From positions 17,679,280 through 17,743,279 of the forward strand of contig OX465103.1 in NCBI GenBank assembly GCA_949987565.1: a stretch of 64,000 nt of DNA, given 5' to 3'. Positions 11,812-23,900 of this stretch are shown here, piece after piece. The stretch comes from Luidia sarsii (Eukaryota; Echinodermata; Asteroidea; Paxillosida; Luidiidae). Both the position numbers and the translations under genes were made by a program. Every line of letters starts with the position of its first letter. Position 1 is the first letter of the stretch. The notes under the pieces were generated by a model. The model worked only from the letters and a program-made list of their open reading frames with translations. It was not told the origin of the DNA and ran no database searches.

Positions 11812-14061
11812 ATGACGAATGGTGAGCACATTGAGTTTAATAATTTCGCTTAATGCAAGTGTTTATTAATTCTTCTTGCAGATACGCATTAGAACTGCCC
11901 AGAAGCAAGGACGGGGTAGTTTTGTTTTGGAAAATGTATTATGATAAACACTTGTGCACGGCTGAGTGAATGGTACCATCAATGCACTGTGCACAAATCA
12001 TGCCCACTGACATTTTGCCACATCATTGAGTGCATAGCCAACGTGGAACACTTGGCTTGGGAGGGGTGGGGGGTTATCAGATTTTTTCTTTATAATATAA
12101 CCGTAAACCGGGATAGTATACAGTAATTGCATGGTCCTAGCATGGATGTGTCTTATTCCTCCATGGCCCTAGTCAATGCATTTCTTGCCCATTTCTTGTG
12201 AGACCAAACTGTGCCAGTGTGTGGATGGAGTGGCTTGTTTACTAAACATTGTAATTTGTAAACTTGTATTACTTTACTTACACTTATTACTATCATAAGT
12301 ATATTGCTATTGCTATTACTAGTATTACTATTATTAGTATTACTACTAGATAATTACTAGTATTTATTAGTTTTACTAGTAGTCAAACTTATTTTGAGTT
12401 TTGCTCACTGGATGATCCACTGAGTGGATGTGGAGTTTGGACTAAGAGTAAGACTAGAGCTTCGTTATTGAATAATATGATTACCAGATATGGAATGATA
12501 TTTGAGTTTCACAGTAGGCCTACATATGACAATAACTTAAATAAGATTAAGAATAAGAATCCTGATTTCTGCTGTTTCACTTCAGTTCAGTTGAGGGGGG
12601 GGGTGGTCAAATTAGTTAAGTTAGCAAAGTCAAATTAGCAAAGTATTGCTTGCTGGTGGTCACATCACGGTGGGACAAAGTTGAAAACTTTGACCAAATG
12701 GCCAAATGGAGGTTTTTTGGGCCCAGAACAGGCCTAGAGTAGATAGAGCAAGGCAACTCTATGCCCAGAACTAGTCTGAGTTACTTGGCTCTGACAAGTC
12801 ACCCTTTGTTTTAAATTTGGAGCGGTCGGGTGACTGTAGCCGACTCCTTCCAAATATTTCGAGAAAAAGGGTGACTCGTCAGGCCCAAGTTACTCTGACT
12901 ACCCCAGAACCAGGTCCAAACAACCCAAGGTGAGGGCCAAGGTTTTCAATCGAAAGGGTAAGTCTCACAGATTAATGTCCGGGAGACACCCTGCTCCCAG
13001 GCTGCAACCCCTGACATTCTCCGTTGATTGTTTTCCCTGCAGCCTACTCCTTTGATGGTCTGATCATCTTTGGCCTTCTGGTCATCTGCACTTGCGCCTA
13101 CATGAGGCGAGTGCCTCGCCTTAAACAGTGGTTCCTGTCTGAAAAGAAGGGCTTTCTTGGAGTCTTCTACAAAGGTACAGCCAGTCCTACACTGCCTAAA
13201 AAGGCCGTGCTCTTGCTGTCTTTAAGTGATGTAGGGGCTGTAGCAAGAGTTATTGTGGTCAAGCATAATGCTGCCCTCTGTTGACCACATCACTACACTG
13301 CATGTATTTTAGACATAGTATTTGGTATGTAGTACCGGTACGCCCTTTAGTCGGAGTCGACTGCATGGTTTTTGATGATCTAGAACACGACATAGTTTGA
13401 GTTAAATCTGTCTCCATTGTCTCAGATTGATTGGTCTAACACCCACAACTACAACAGGGGCCTTTTCACACTGCATCAGGTTCCTGGAAATTAGAGACGG
13501 ACCTTTTCACACTGCAGTCGCTTAACACGGACATTCCCCCTTGTGCATGTTCTGGAATTCCATAAGCCCCTGGGATTTGCCATCCCTACTATTTCCCCAC
13601 AAATAGTAACGAGCGTGAATCTGAGGCGGGTTTAGCTGGTTTATAATTCCATGGGATGTTCCTTATAAAATGTGAAGAGACTGAAGTGAATTCTTTTACA
13701 TTTTTTTTCGTCAATAAGCCATTGGGCAAAGTGCTGAGCATGCAGTGCTAATTATACCTCAAATAAGCCAAGTCCTCAGTGAATTTACCGAGGGGAAATC
13801 ACATTATATCTAGAAAAAAGGATGCAGCTTTTTGAACCGACTTTTGGACTGGTTTGAGTTGTGTTCTACTTATGTTTACAAGTTCTGCCTTAGGGCATGT
13901 AGATCATGGGCATCATAATCAAAGCTTTTAACTTGAATGGTCTTGTTGTTTTTCCCCCCTTTTCCTTCTTCCTTGTAGCCTCTGTTATTGGAACGAGGTT
14001 ACATCTTGCCGTGGCTGTGTCATGCGTCTTCATGGGATTCTACATTCTCTTCTTGAAGTGA
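11812..14061 (+). CDS. TMEM167B: TMEM167B / kish-B, small secretory-pathway membrane protein (complete, 3 coding exons)
   Basis: Exons 11812-11821 (ATGACGAATG), 13043-13174 and 13979-14061 join in phase across GT-AG introns to give 74 residues, the length of the vertebrate protein. The product starts [20 protein letters not shown] and ends [10 protein letters not shown]. It has two hydrophobic segments (about residues 10-24 and 55-72) flanking a basic loop with [14 protein letters not shown], the B-type signature; the A paralog differs in this loop. Kish proteins are small Golgi/early secretory membrane proteins needed for constitutive secretion. This is family knowledge, not visible here. 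The first coding exon is only 10 nt. Possible polyadenylation signals AATAAA lie near 15795 and 16430. A small extra frame continues past the exon 2 donor but is intronic. Confidence 0.95.
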
Positions 14062-14690
14062 GGCCTGCCTGAACTCTGCTAGGCTACATGCCTGGGTGTG
14101 TGTGTGTGTGTGACACACTGAACAACTCCCATAGCACACACTCACAGTGCCTCACAGTGGACACACTCACAGTGGACAAGGCTGATGGAGGAGTGCTGTA
14201 TACGGAACTTTCCAGCAAGTGCTCTCTCTCTCCAGAGGGCACTGTTTGTCATGGTTGACATTCCACCAAGTGCAATGAAATTGGTGCCGATGAGCGTGAG
14301 CGCTGTATATTGGAGACAATGTTCAGTGATGGAGACTGTTACTTGAGAGGTCATTCTCAGACTGGTTTTGACCGTGTTTGACATTGGCCTTTGTAGCACT
14401 TGTGCTGTGGATTACTGCGATTCCTACCTCCATGGAAATCACAGCATAGCAATGGAACTGAGGGATAAGACAGCAAGCCAATGCTGCTCATACTCATAGA
14501 CACTTTATTGTGGCTTTGTGCCCTTCTATACAGTTTCCTTCAACTTCCTGCCATGTTTGGGGATGGAGTGGGGAGGATTTGGGATTTGTAACGGGGCAAT
14601 TTTAAGATGGCCTTCAAAATCCTGCAACGCGAGGTGATGGGTTAAATTAGCATACTGGTGCAGCATCTAGTACGGGGCAGTACATCAGAG

Positions 14691-15022
14691 CTGTATTTCA
14701 TAAAGCACGATTAATCGTAGCTCATTTTATGATGGATAACCCATCGTAATTTGTGATAGGACGTATGGCTTCTGTGCATCACTCATCGTCTTGCGATTGA
14801 TAGAAAGTTATGATGGGTTTGGTGAAATCGACTGCAGGCCCCATATGATTGCATGATGCAGGGATAGATTTCACCTTCGTATTATGCCTCTGAAATACGC
14901 TTACGATGGATAACCCATCGTAAGATGTGATAGGACGTATGGTTTCTGTGTATCGCTCATCGTCTTGCAATTGGTACAAGTGAGTAATGATGAGTTTGGT
15001 GAAATCGACTGCTGAACCTTAT
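14691..15022. mobile_element. Two adjacent MITE copies (GGATTTCACCAAA... family)
   Basis: Copy A (about 14691-14842) and copy B (about 14868-15022) share GATGGATAACCCATCGTAA, GTGATAGGACGTATGG and TGCATCACTCATCGTCTTGC-like segments, and both end TTTGGTGAAATCGACTGC. A third copy lies inverted at 48908-49079. The direct pair is separated by about 25 bp. Confidence 0.75.
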
Positions 15023-15292
15023 TCTCCCGGAGACCTTAAAAAAATCCATGATTTCTACTACTACTACTACTACTAAATGCCAAAGCAATGAATGACGTGC
15101 AGTGTGTATGAACTGCACCCAGGATGGGCCAATGAATGTCAAACGAGGGCGCTCTTCAGAAATGACTGTGCCTATTTAACTCGTACTGATACACATATCG
15201 AATCCTATAGTATAGACGGTCAGTGTCTATTCGAAGCAATGTCGGGAGGATACTGTAATGCCATGGGGGACCCGACTAGCATCAAAGTATGT

Positions 15293-15439
15293 GCGGAAGT
15301 AAAGAGCACTGCCATATGTTTGTATGGTGTGTGACGTTATGTGTGTTCAAATTTGCCAGTGCTTCCTTGATGCGGGGATGCTCACGCACGCATGTGGTTT
15401 TTCTATATATACGAACATGGCAGTGCTCTTTACTTCCGC
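15293..15439. repeat. Foldback with 23-bp perfect arms
   Basis: GCGGAAGTAAAGAGCACTGC (15293-15312), continuing to CAT at 15315, is exactly reverse-complemented at 15417-15439. Weaker pairing extends inward (ATGTTTGTAT against ATACGAAC). The spacer is about 100 bp. It probably lies in or just beyond the TMEM167B 3' UTR. Confidence 0.85.
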
Positions 15440-16899
15440 CTACGGTATATACTTTTGTAAAGATGGCAGCCTCCATGGCATTTCAGGCCTAGGCTCAGAC
15501 TTGAGCCTGAGCCCGAGCCTGACCCATGGATTGGTAAAGGGCCTATGATTGAACTCTTGCCCTGCGACGAGCCACTCACAGCGGCTCCAGCAACGTGTAC
15601 TTCCCGCTAGTAAGCCGCTGGCAGGGGCTTGTTATAAACGTTTTGCAAATGAATTCCATCTGAAGTCACAGATAAACTACACAGTGATTAAGTAAAAGGG
15701 CTGTAGAGATACTCTTCACTTTTCAGCCATTTTTACCAGGTTCCCTGTATGCCCTAGTTGTAAACTGCACCAATGTACACACATGTACATGTCTCAATAA
15801 AGGTATCAGACTATTTCTTAGCACAGCCAAGTATTTTATGGGTGTCGATCCGGTACCACAGAAGTTTTGTATTTCAGTGTACATTTACCTTTCAATTTTG
15901 CCTACGGTAATTCCACGAATAGACATTCACCCTCGACTATAGACATAATGCATGTACATGTACATGGCTTATATGAATGAAGAGTATTAATGAAATACTG
16001 AGTCTTGTGACGGCACTGGATCGATGCCCATGAAGTCCCTGCTGATTTAATTTACACTGCTTTAATTGGGAAAGCAAAATGGATGCACCCATGATAATGA
16101 GTGCACTTCCTTGCTGCTTTGGGGAGATGACATTACCATTTAAATACATGTATTTGTAAAAGACATTCAAACAGAATTGCACAATGACATTAAACACCTA
16201 TTTATGATTAATATATGCATTTGTGCATGTAATGTAAGTACATGTAGATGTCAATAGAGATTTATTTTTAATATTTTGCCGTTGTGCTAAACATGTCAAC
16301 TATACTGTCTTTTTGGTCAATTTCAGTTTTCAATTTTCAATTTCAAAATTAAATATTGATTTCATCTTCTGAAATCTTTCCATTATTCAGATCATGTTCA
16401 CAAGATTTTGTAAAGGATGAAGCTGAAAATAAAACAAGCTGTTTCAAAATTTTTGATAAGCATATTTATTCTATTTACATGATTCTGTATTACATGCACT
16501 TACAAGTGAACTAAGATTAATATTCACAGATCATAGGCTAGAAAGATTTCATGGCCAGAGTTGCATGTCCCTACACAGCTTTAAAAAGGGGTAACGGTTT
16601 CCATGTAAGACTGACCGCCTTGCTCACGCTCAAGCCCTTTACAAAAACAAGATACCATTCGCTACATTTGTTCACATTCAACCATGCTAAGCTTGTCATA
16701 AGGTACTTGTTCATAATGCCGTGCTTTCAATTGTAATGGTCCATGAATATTGATCATGGGGAAAATACAACAAAGATCAATCCAAATTGACAAAACCTAA
16801 ATGATGATTGAAGCTTTACGGTTTTGTGCCAGGCACCTTTCCAGCATACATGACTACCACACGGATTTTTTTAAACACTGCCATTTTAAAAAACTCGCT

Positions 16900-17060
16900 T
16901 AATTAATTGGGCACAATTAATGTCTGTGAAATCAATCAATGAGTATACTCTGTACACATCGCGAGTCAAACATGGCACATTTCAGATATCAGTGTGGTTT
17001 TTGTCGAGAGACTGCACAAAAGGGCCTATTGTGTGTAGTGCAATTGAGAGTAGCTACGCT
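16900..17060 (+). repeat. Copy A of a ~165-bp direct repeat
   Basis: AATTGGGCACAATTAATG through AAAAGGGCCTATTGTGTGTA and GTGCAATTGAGAGTAGCT closely matches 18138-18310. Shared landmarks include GAGTATACT, GAGTCAAACATGGC and TTCAGATAT. It is an unclassified dispersed repeat. Confidence 0.8.
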
Positions 17061-17146
17061 TTTTAAGTACGCTACTGTGTGAGTGCACTGGGTATCACAG
17101 GCACAGCGAAAATATTGCACAAACTACCATTAGTCTCCAAATTAGA

Positions 17147-17358
17147 GGTCTGATGTTTCGACCCTAGCAGGACCTTTCTCGGAGCTTAGCAGAACCTTTC
17201 GATCCTAGCAGGACCTTTCTCAGATCCTAGCAGGACCTTTTGATCCTAGAAGGACCTTTTGATCCTAGCAGGACCTTTTGATCCTAGCAGGACCTTTTGA
17301 TCCTAGCAGAACCTTTTGATCCTAGCAGGACCTTTTGATCCTAGCAGAACCTTTGAGA
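17147..17358 (-). repeat. Tandem array grown from the hammerhead-like repeat
   Basis: One near-complete copy of the stem-loop repeat (17147-17182, minus) is followed by about eight short units, mostly the 19-mer GATCCTAGCAGGACCTTTT with GATCCTAGCAGAACC variants. The unit equals the stem II hairpin plus its flank, so the array looks like local amplification of part of the repeat. Confidence 0.85.
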
Positions 17359-17559
17359 AACGTATTGCAGGTCATTTTAGTCACTGAACAGTTTGAACAC
17401 TGAACAGTTTTGTGTATTAACTTCAAACTTCCATTAGGACGTCTACCATCTTTTAAATCAAACCAGCAACATGAAAATGGATGATCATACACCACTTGCT
17501 AAGCAATAATTGTAATAATAATTGTAATTTTAATAATTGCCCTGCTTGATGTGATAAAC

Positions 17560-17857
17560 ATTGAGTGCTCAGTGCTATGCCCGATGAAACAATTTCAGGC
17601 AGCTCGGGCGGGATTCGAACCCACGACTCCTGCTTTCTAGTGCAGACATCTGAAACACTTTACCACCGAGCTGGTCGAGGTCGTGTGGCAGATTCGGATA
17701 TTACATAGTGGCAGGTACTGCGTTGCATCATAGATATAACATGATGTTTTTCGTCAAGCAGGTTTGCCCTATCCTGCTCAATGTTGAGCAGGACAGGGCA
17801 AACCTCAATGAATTACATTCTCCTCGACGCAACACCTTGCTATATCTATGAAGCAAT
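17560..17857 (-). mobile_element. tRNA-like core element with adjoining foldback (family S1, copy 1)
   Basis: On the minus strand about 17604-17690 resembles a tRNA: acceptor-like arms AGCTCGG and CCGAGCT, a GGTGGTAAAGTG D-arm/A-box region and a T-arm/B-box GTGGGTTCGAATCCCGC. Next to it (17725-17857) is a foldback whose ends are CATAGATATAACATGATG and its complement. Copies of the same core or ends lie at 24535-24775, 48527-48620, 54620-54835 and 59316-59590. It is a repeat, not a functional tRNA gene. Confidence 0.75.
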
Positions 17858-17911
17858 AAATGGTCGGTTATCTGGTTGTTTCTGGATGGTCGAAAGGAAT
17901 GCTTGCTCGTA

Positions 17912-20900
17912 CTAGCTGTCCCTCAGGCCCTGCAGGACTCTGCTGTCTCTCAGGATGCTGTTGCTAGGGACCGGAGCATCCTCAGGGATGATGGGGGTGT
18001 CTTCTGCTCTAGTCTCTGGCCCGTCATTGTCCTCGTCGTCCCCATCCAGCTCACACAGCAGAGTATCGTTCTCAAAGGTCGGGAAGAAATACCTGCACAG
18101 TTGGGAAACGAGAGAGCAAATTTTCAAAGCTCACTTAAACAATTGGGAACAATAAATGCCAGTGAAATAAATCAATAAGAGTATACTATATACACATAGT
18201 GAGTCAAACATGGCGCAATTCAGATATGAGTGTGGCTTGTGTCAAGAGACTACATGTATCTGTTTAAAAGGGCCTATTGTGTGTAGTGCAATGGAGCATA
18301 GCTGCGCTTCCCTGAAAGGCGCCTTCTTTAGAGACAGGCAATGCCTTATAATTGTTTGATTAGATAGTGAATATTAAAGTAATATGTTCCCCCCCCCCAC
18401 CTCCGGCATCCATTTGTCTCGATAGACGATGGCGTAGGGCTACTCGGTTGAGTTACAGCTTCTAGAATGGCTGGAGTGGCATGGCAGTCTCTAGAGCACT
18501 TCTTACAGATGTAGGAGGTTGGTGATAAATCAAATGCTGAGGCAGATGCTGCCCTTTTCTTCCTCCTAGCTCACTTGTCAGCAAGTTGAACACTCCATGA
18601 AGTTTCTGCCCTCTTGACACCTTCGTTTACAGTAGCTCTCAACAGTTGACGACTATGGGCATGTCAATGCCCGTGTCCATGTCATTATGTCCATGCAGGA
18701 ACATCAGGAATCCAGGAAGGGAATGACTAATCCTCACTTCATTAATCCCTCCTTTCTTTCATCTTCCCTGTCCCTTTCCCCTTTGATCTCCCAACTCCCT
18801 CCTGTCCCTTTGTTCCTCCCAACCCTTTTGTTTGTTTCCCCTTTGATCTCCCCTCCCTTGGCGTACATCTGCATTCCACTCCCTTCCCCTTTGTCCTTCC
18901 TCTGGGTCACTCACTGGGGCTGGTCCCAATCCTCCCTGGACGGCAGCGAGGTCATGTGACCCTGCTGGGTCATGTGATCGCACAGTGCCTCCTTGCCGGA
19001 GAATGCCTCCTTGCAGTGCATGCAGGTCCCCTGATGGACGCAGCGTCGGATGTAGTTGATCAGCTTGACTTGCAGGTAGAAGTTCAACCCTTGGGAAATT
19101 AAAAAAAAAAATACAGACTTTGATCAGAATTCCAATAAACAAATACAGAAACAAATTGAAAAAGAATGGCAAAGAAAACTTTGACTGGATCGGGATTTGA
19201 ACCCGAGACCTCTGGTTTTGCCTACCAGACGAGTACTCTTACCATTTGAGCTATCCAGCCCTTAGATGGTGGCCTTCCAAAATAGTCAAGTACATGTAGC
19301 CTCTGCTGGGGTGGGGGCACCAGCAATTCAACCATTAACTGCTGTATATCTCCAGGGATCGCACCCCCACTTTCCTTCAGATACAAACAAGCAATGGTTG
19401 TAAACCTGGCTACAGCAGCTCGGGGATCACACAAAGTGGATGCAGCCTCTATTGATATTTCAATAGAAGGTGTTCCTCTGCTCTTGCCATTTAGAACGTG
19501 CAACCAGGCTGCTTGCTTCATCTAACCCACACACTCTGTCTATCCCAAGGTGTAGAACAAAGAGGTATCTGAAAAGTTTCTTCCCTCGTTCAGCCGCTCT
19601 CTGGAATTCCCTTCCTGATTCACGTTTTCCCAAAACCTACGATCTGGCCCGTTTTAAGAGGAATGTCAATTCCTATCTCCAGCCTTCCTGAGTCCCTGCC
19701 TATCTCTTTCTTTCCTCAGCCCTTAACAATGAGTGGCTTTATAGCCTTGTTTTGGGTGAATTTTCATGAAAAAAAAAATCCCTAAAGATTCAACGGGCAC
19801 ATTCTGAACGATTGTTGAAAACAGCAAGATACTACAGGAAGTACACTGTTTAGGATTACGTATCAATCCAAGTGGAGCAGTGATAGACAGCATCCCATCT
19901 TTCATTCTCACTAACAATTAGCACAAAGACCATGCCTTCCACTGTCCCTCCTCTGAGCTAGGACAGCAGCTTTTGACCTGACCACATTGGAACGATTTGG
20001 AAGAACACGAGTGGGTTAAGGTTTTTGTCTATCACCGTATGGTTGTGTGGCTAACGAGGGCGCTGTCCTGTCATCCGTCACTGACCTTGTTTCAGTCGCT
20101 GAAGGTCAAAGCCATGCACTGCCAACATGTGCATCTCCAACTGCTTAGTAGCCGATGTGCTGACTGTGCAGAAGAGGCAGAAAGCCCCAGGTCCACAATC
20201 CCCTTCCCAATCGGCCCAGTTGCTATGGAAACACGAGCCGAATAGAACCAAGATTAACTTAAAAGTTCCTGAAAAGTTATTTACTCAGTGGGACTCTCTT
20301 AATGAGGCAAAACAATTGCATCGGTCAATTTTGGTGATCTAAAATCATTAAAGTTTTAACACATTGAAGCAAAACATATGATTAGAATTTTACCAGGACG
20401 TAACATTTCCTTGAATTTGCTGATTTCCTTATCACTATCTCAAAAGTTGCTATGGAAAACTGACAACCACTACATACAAAGTCATTGAAGTGTTTTTGTG
20501 TGTGCCAAAAAACTCAACTTGTTTAAATTGAAAGAATTACTAAAACTTTTTGGCAAACTACTTATTGACTTCAATGACCAAAAAGCAAATCTCTGTGTGG
20601 AAGAATTGACTTTAACCACTTCGCGCTGGGACCTCCGAATCCAGAGCTCCTTTGGCTTGACTATGTGACGGGGCCCTCCCAATCTGGGCACCACTATTGT
20701 CCACATTCTAAACAAATACTCTTTTCAGCTTAGATCAAAGCAATACGAATCAGTACAAAGACCCTTTTTGTCGCAAGTTGCCACATGAATTGCAAGATTA
20801 GCAGCAGTAATTGTGCAATTGTGTGACTTTTACTGTGGAGGATCGAGGGATACCGCGCTGCAGCTGAAAGCACGCGGGGGACATTGTCTTTGCATGCAAC

Positions 20901-23900
20901 ATAGCCCAACGGTCGTCGGTCTGGCATTGGAATTCCCCCCACATTCTTTACCGTAATCTGTACGCTCGGTTGTGGCCAACCAACCCAAAGATTTGACTGC
21001 CTGGAGTGGAGGCTGGAGTCTGCGGTCAGGGATTGATAGCGCCCTACACGCACACACACACAAGTCCGTTACGGTCCATTGACGACGCATAATGGGCCCT
21101 TTTTCGAATGGATAATCTCTTGACAAAAGCCACAACGATGTCCGAATTGTGTCAGGTTTTACTCTCTTGTACCCATAGTATACACTTATCGATATATATA
21201 TTGTTCCGATTGTTTTAGCGAGATTCGAAAATGATGCATTGTTCAAAAACCCCCCATATGGCGGTCATCGGCGCTGAAAAACCCCCCGGCGCGAAGTGGT
21301 TAAGAGCCAAGCGGGGCTACTACAGCCAAAAGAAATTACTTTTTGAGAGGCTTCACCGAAGGGCTGGTGCTAGAATACTAGCAAGTTGAATCAGAGGTTG
21401 AACAAATTAAAATTAATCATCATTCAAATAAAAATCTGTTCAAAATGATGTATTTTTGGAGAAAAGAGTAAAGGAATAGTTTATGTGTCACCCCCTAGAT
21501 CTAAACAATTCTTCAGAACAATTTGTTGAATGCTAAACAAATGAACTTTTTGCTAAACAAATGAACTTTTTGCTAAACAAATGAACTTTTTGCTAAACAA
21601 ATGAATTTATGAAGCGTTTTTTCACTATTTTCTCTAGACTTGGTTGGCGGATTGAGCTGAAATGTTCACAGGTGTGCTATTTCATGCATGTGTTGGATCA
21701 GACAACGTATGGATGCTATTCTTTGACCTTGACCAATGTTGTGTTATCCCTTTAAGGACAGTGATAAGAAAAACGACTGATCCTTGTTTTTTTTTTTCAA
21801 AAATGTATGTAACCTACATGTAGTTGTTTTTACTGCACATGGTTGATGGATTTGGTTGATGGTTGAGCACTCACTCCTCTCTCTTGTCTTGCTTCGTCCC
21901 ATCCTTCTCCTCCTCCTCCTCAACCTCTGAGAGGACTGCCTCCCAGTTCTTGCCCAGCTCCAGGTAGTTGATGACGTAGAACTTGTCGTAGAGCGGGTTC
22001 CTGGGGTTGAGGCGCTTGTGCATCTTCTTCCGCATGTGCTCTCGCAACGTCAGCCTGTCCTTGAAAGTCTTGTCGCAGTAGAGGCACTTAAAGCTAAGCG
22101 GAAACAAGAAGAAAGAGTAACTAGGATCTGTAATCAATCTTGGCTTTCCCTTTGCCTTTGCTTCAGGGAGCCGGGAGTGGTGGTCATCCAGGCCAGCAGA
22201 CATGCAGAGCAAATGTTTTCAGGTAGGAAATATGGATCTGTTGGTGGCCAAATGATACTTTTGGTGGCATATAGATCTTATGGCACCCATACATGTAGGT
22301 ATCTCTTGGAGGTCAAATGATCCTTTTGGTGGCCAAATGGAACTTTTGGTGGCCACATAGATCTGTTGACAGCCATAGGTATCACTTGGTGGTCAAATGG
22401 GTTTTTCTTAGGCCAAATGGAACTTTTGGTGGCCAAATGGAACTTTTGGTAGCCAAATGGAACTTTTGGACTCGTTTTTGTCTTGGTGCAGCCCTACTGG
22501 AAGGCAGCAGCCCTTAGTGTGTATCAGATTAATTGATAGGGCAACAAATGAACCTAGATGCATAAAGGAGGATATAACCATACCATAGCTCTAGCTGGTA
22601 ATTTTGGTCTCGGGTTCAAGTCCCAGTCCAGTCAAAGTTTTCTTTGGCAATCTTTCAACTGAGTATTGGGTGAACATGCTCACACTGCGATGTAATCAGT
22701 GGGTATATACTGAGGTTTTGCATGCAATGGGGAGGTAGATACCTACTTGCTTAATTTCTCTTCCAAAACGTCTAGAAACTCATTGGCAAAAACTGCAACA
22801 AATAGAATTAATGAAAATATATGAGAAAAAAAGAATACAACTTCCTCACAATAACATGTAGAAACATGCATACGATTTACACATTTTTTTGCTAAGCTCT
22901 TCTGATGCTCTGGCATTATATTTTTATGATCCATTGACAAGTTGCCGATAAGTTGGAAATAAAGGCAGAGAAAGGTCCTGCTAGGATCAAAACTTCAGGC
23001 CCTCTAAATTTTGATATTTGCCTTTTGGTCATTTTAAGTCAGTAAGCATTTTGCAACACTTTTGCGTATTACTTCTTTCCCCCCTTCAATTATCACATTT
23101 TTGGTCAGTATGCAGTTTGCACCACTTTTTTTTGTAAAACTAATTTCAATCTTGGAGCTTTCCAGGTGTTAAATCGTGACAATGTTGAGGGGGGAATTAA
23201 AGGCCCAATACAACATTGGGAAGATCGGAAAACATCAATGTTCACAGATTTCCTTCTAATTTACAGTTTGTAGATGGTCATGATAGAATCCTCATGCTGA
23301 AATCTTACGGTTTGGGATGCTGTACTTTTCAGGAAAACTACTGAAATATCGAATAATAATTTTTTACTTGCAAGTAATAAACTTTTTCTTACACTACAGA
23401 ACGGTGCAAAAATCGTGACAGTTTTCTGCCTTTTTCTACTTCTCAGATTACCATTTAAGGTAAAACCTTCGCAGGATTTCTTTTTTGGAATGTTTAATGG
23501 TTTAACAAACAAACTGTAGCAACCTTTTGACTTTAACCAATGTTTTACAGGGCCTCTAAGGAAGCAGTCCACTCGTCACGATTGCGGGACTGAAGAAACA
23601 TTACCGATGTTGTTGGGCTGGCCGACGCTGAAGTGGTGATCAAAGGCCATGTGGTTGAAGAGGGCCGCCCTGTTCCCCTCAAAGTGCTCCCGGCAAAACA
23701 GACACCCACGGGAGAAAGTGGAGTCTTCCCGCTCTTGCTGCTGGGTTCCCAGAACCCAGTCCAGTCGTCGCAGCTGCAGATCTGCCCGGACCTTCTTGTC
23801 CTCCTCCGTCGCGTCGGACAGCAGGTAATACGTGGTGCCTAGGCAACGCAACGACATCACATCAGCGACAGAAGTAGCGCCCTCACAAGCGGCACACGCA

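Noticed and set aside
17604..17690. Functional tRNA gene in the S1 repeat
   Set aside because: Copies at 24600 and 54715 carry insertions and changes in conserved tRNA positions, and all are embedded in repeat ends.
19183..19261. Functional tRNA gene (cloverleaf on the minus strand)
   Set aside because: The same tRNA-like part with the same tail recurs at several places with decay, so it is a SINE-like repeat; the anticodon loop also lacks the usual U33.
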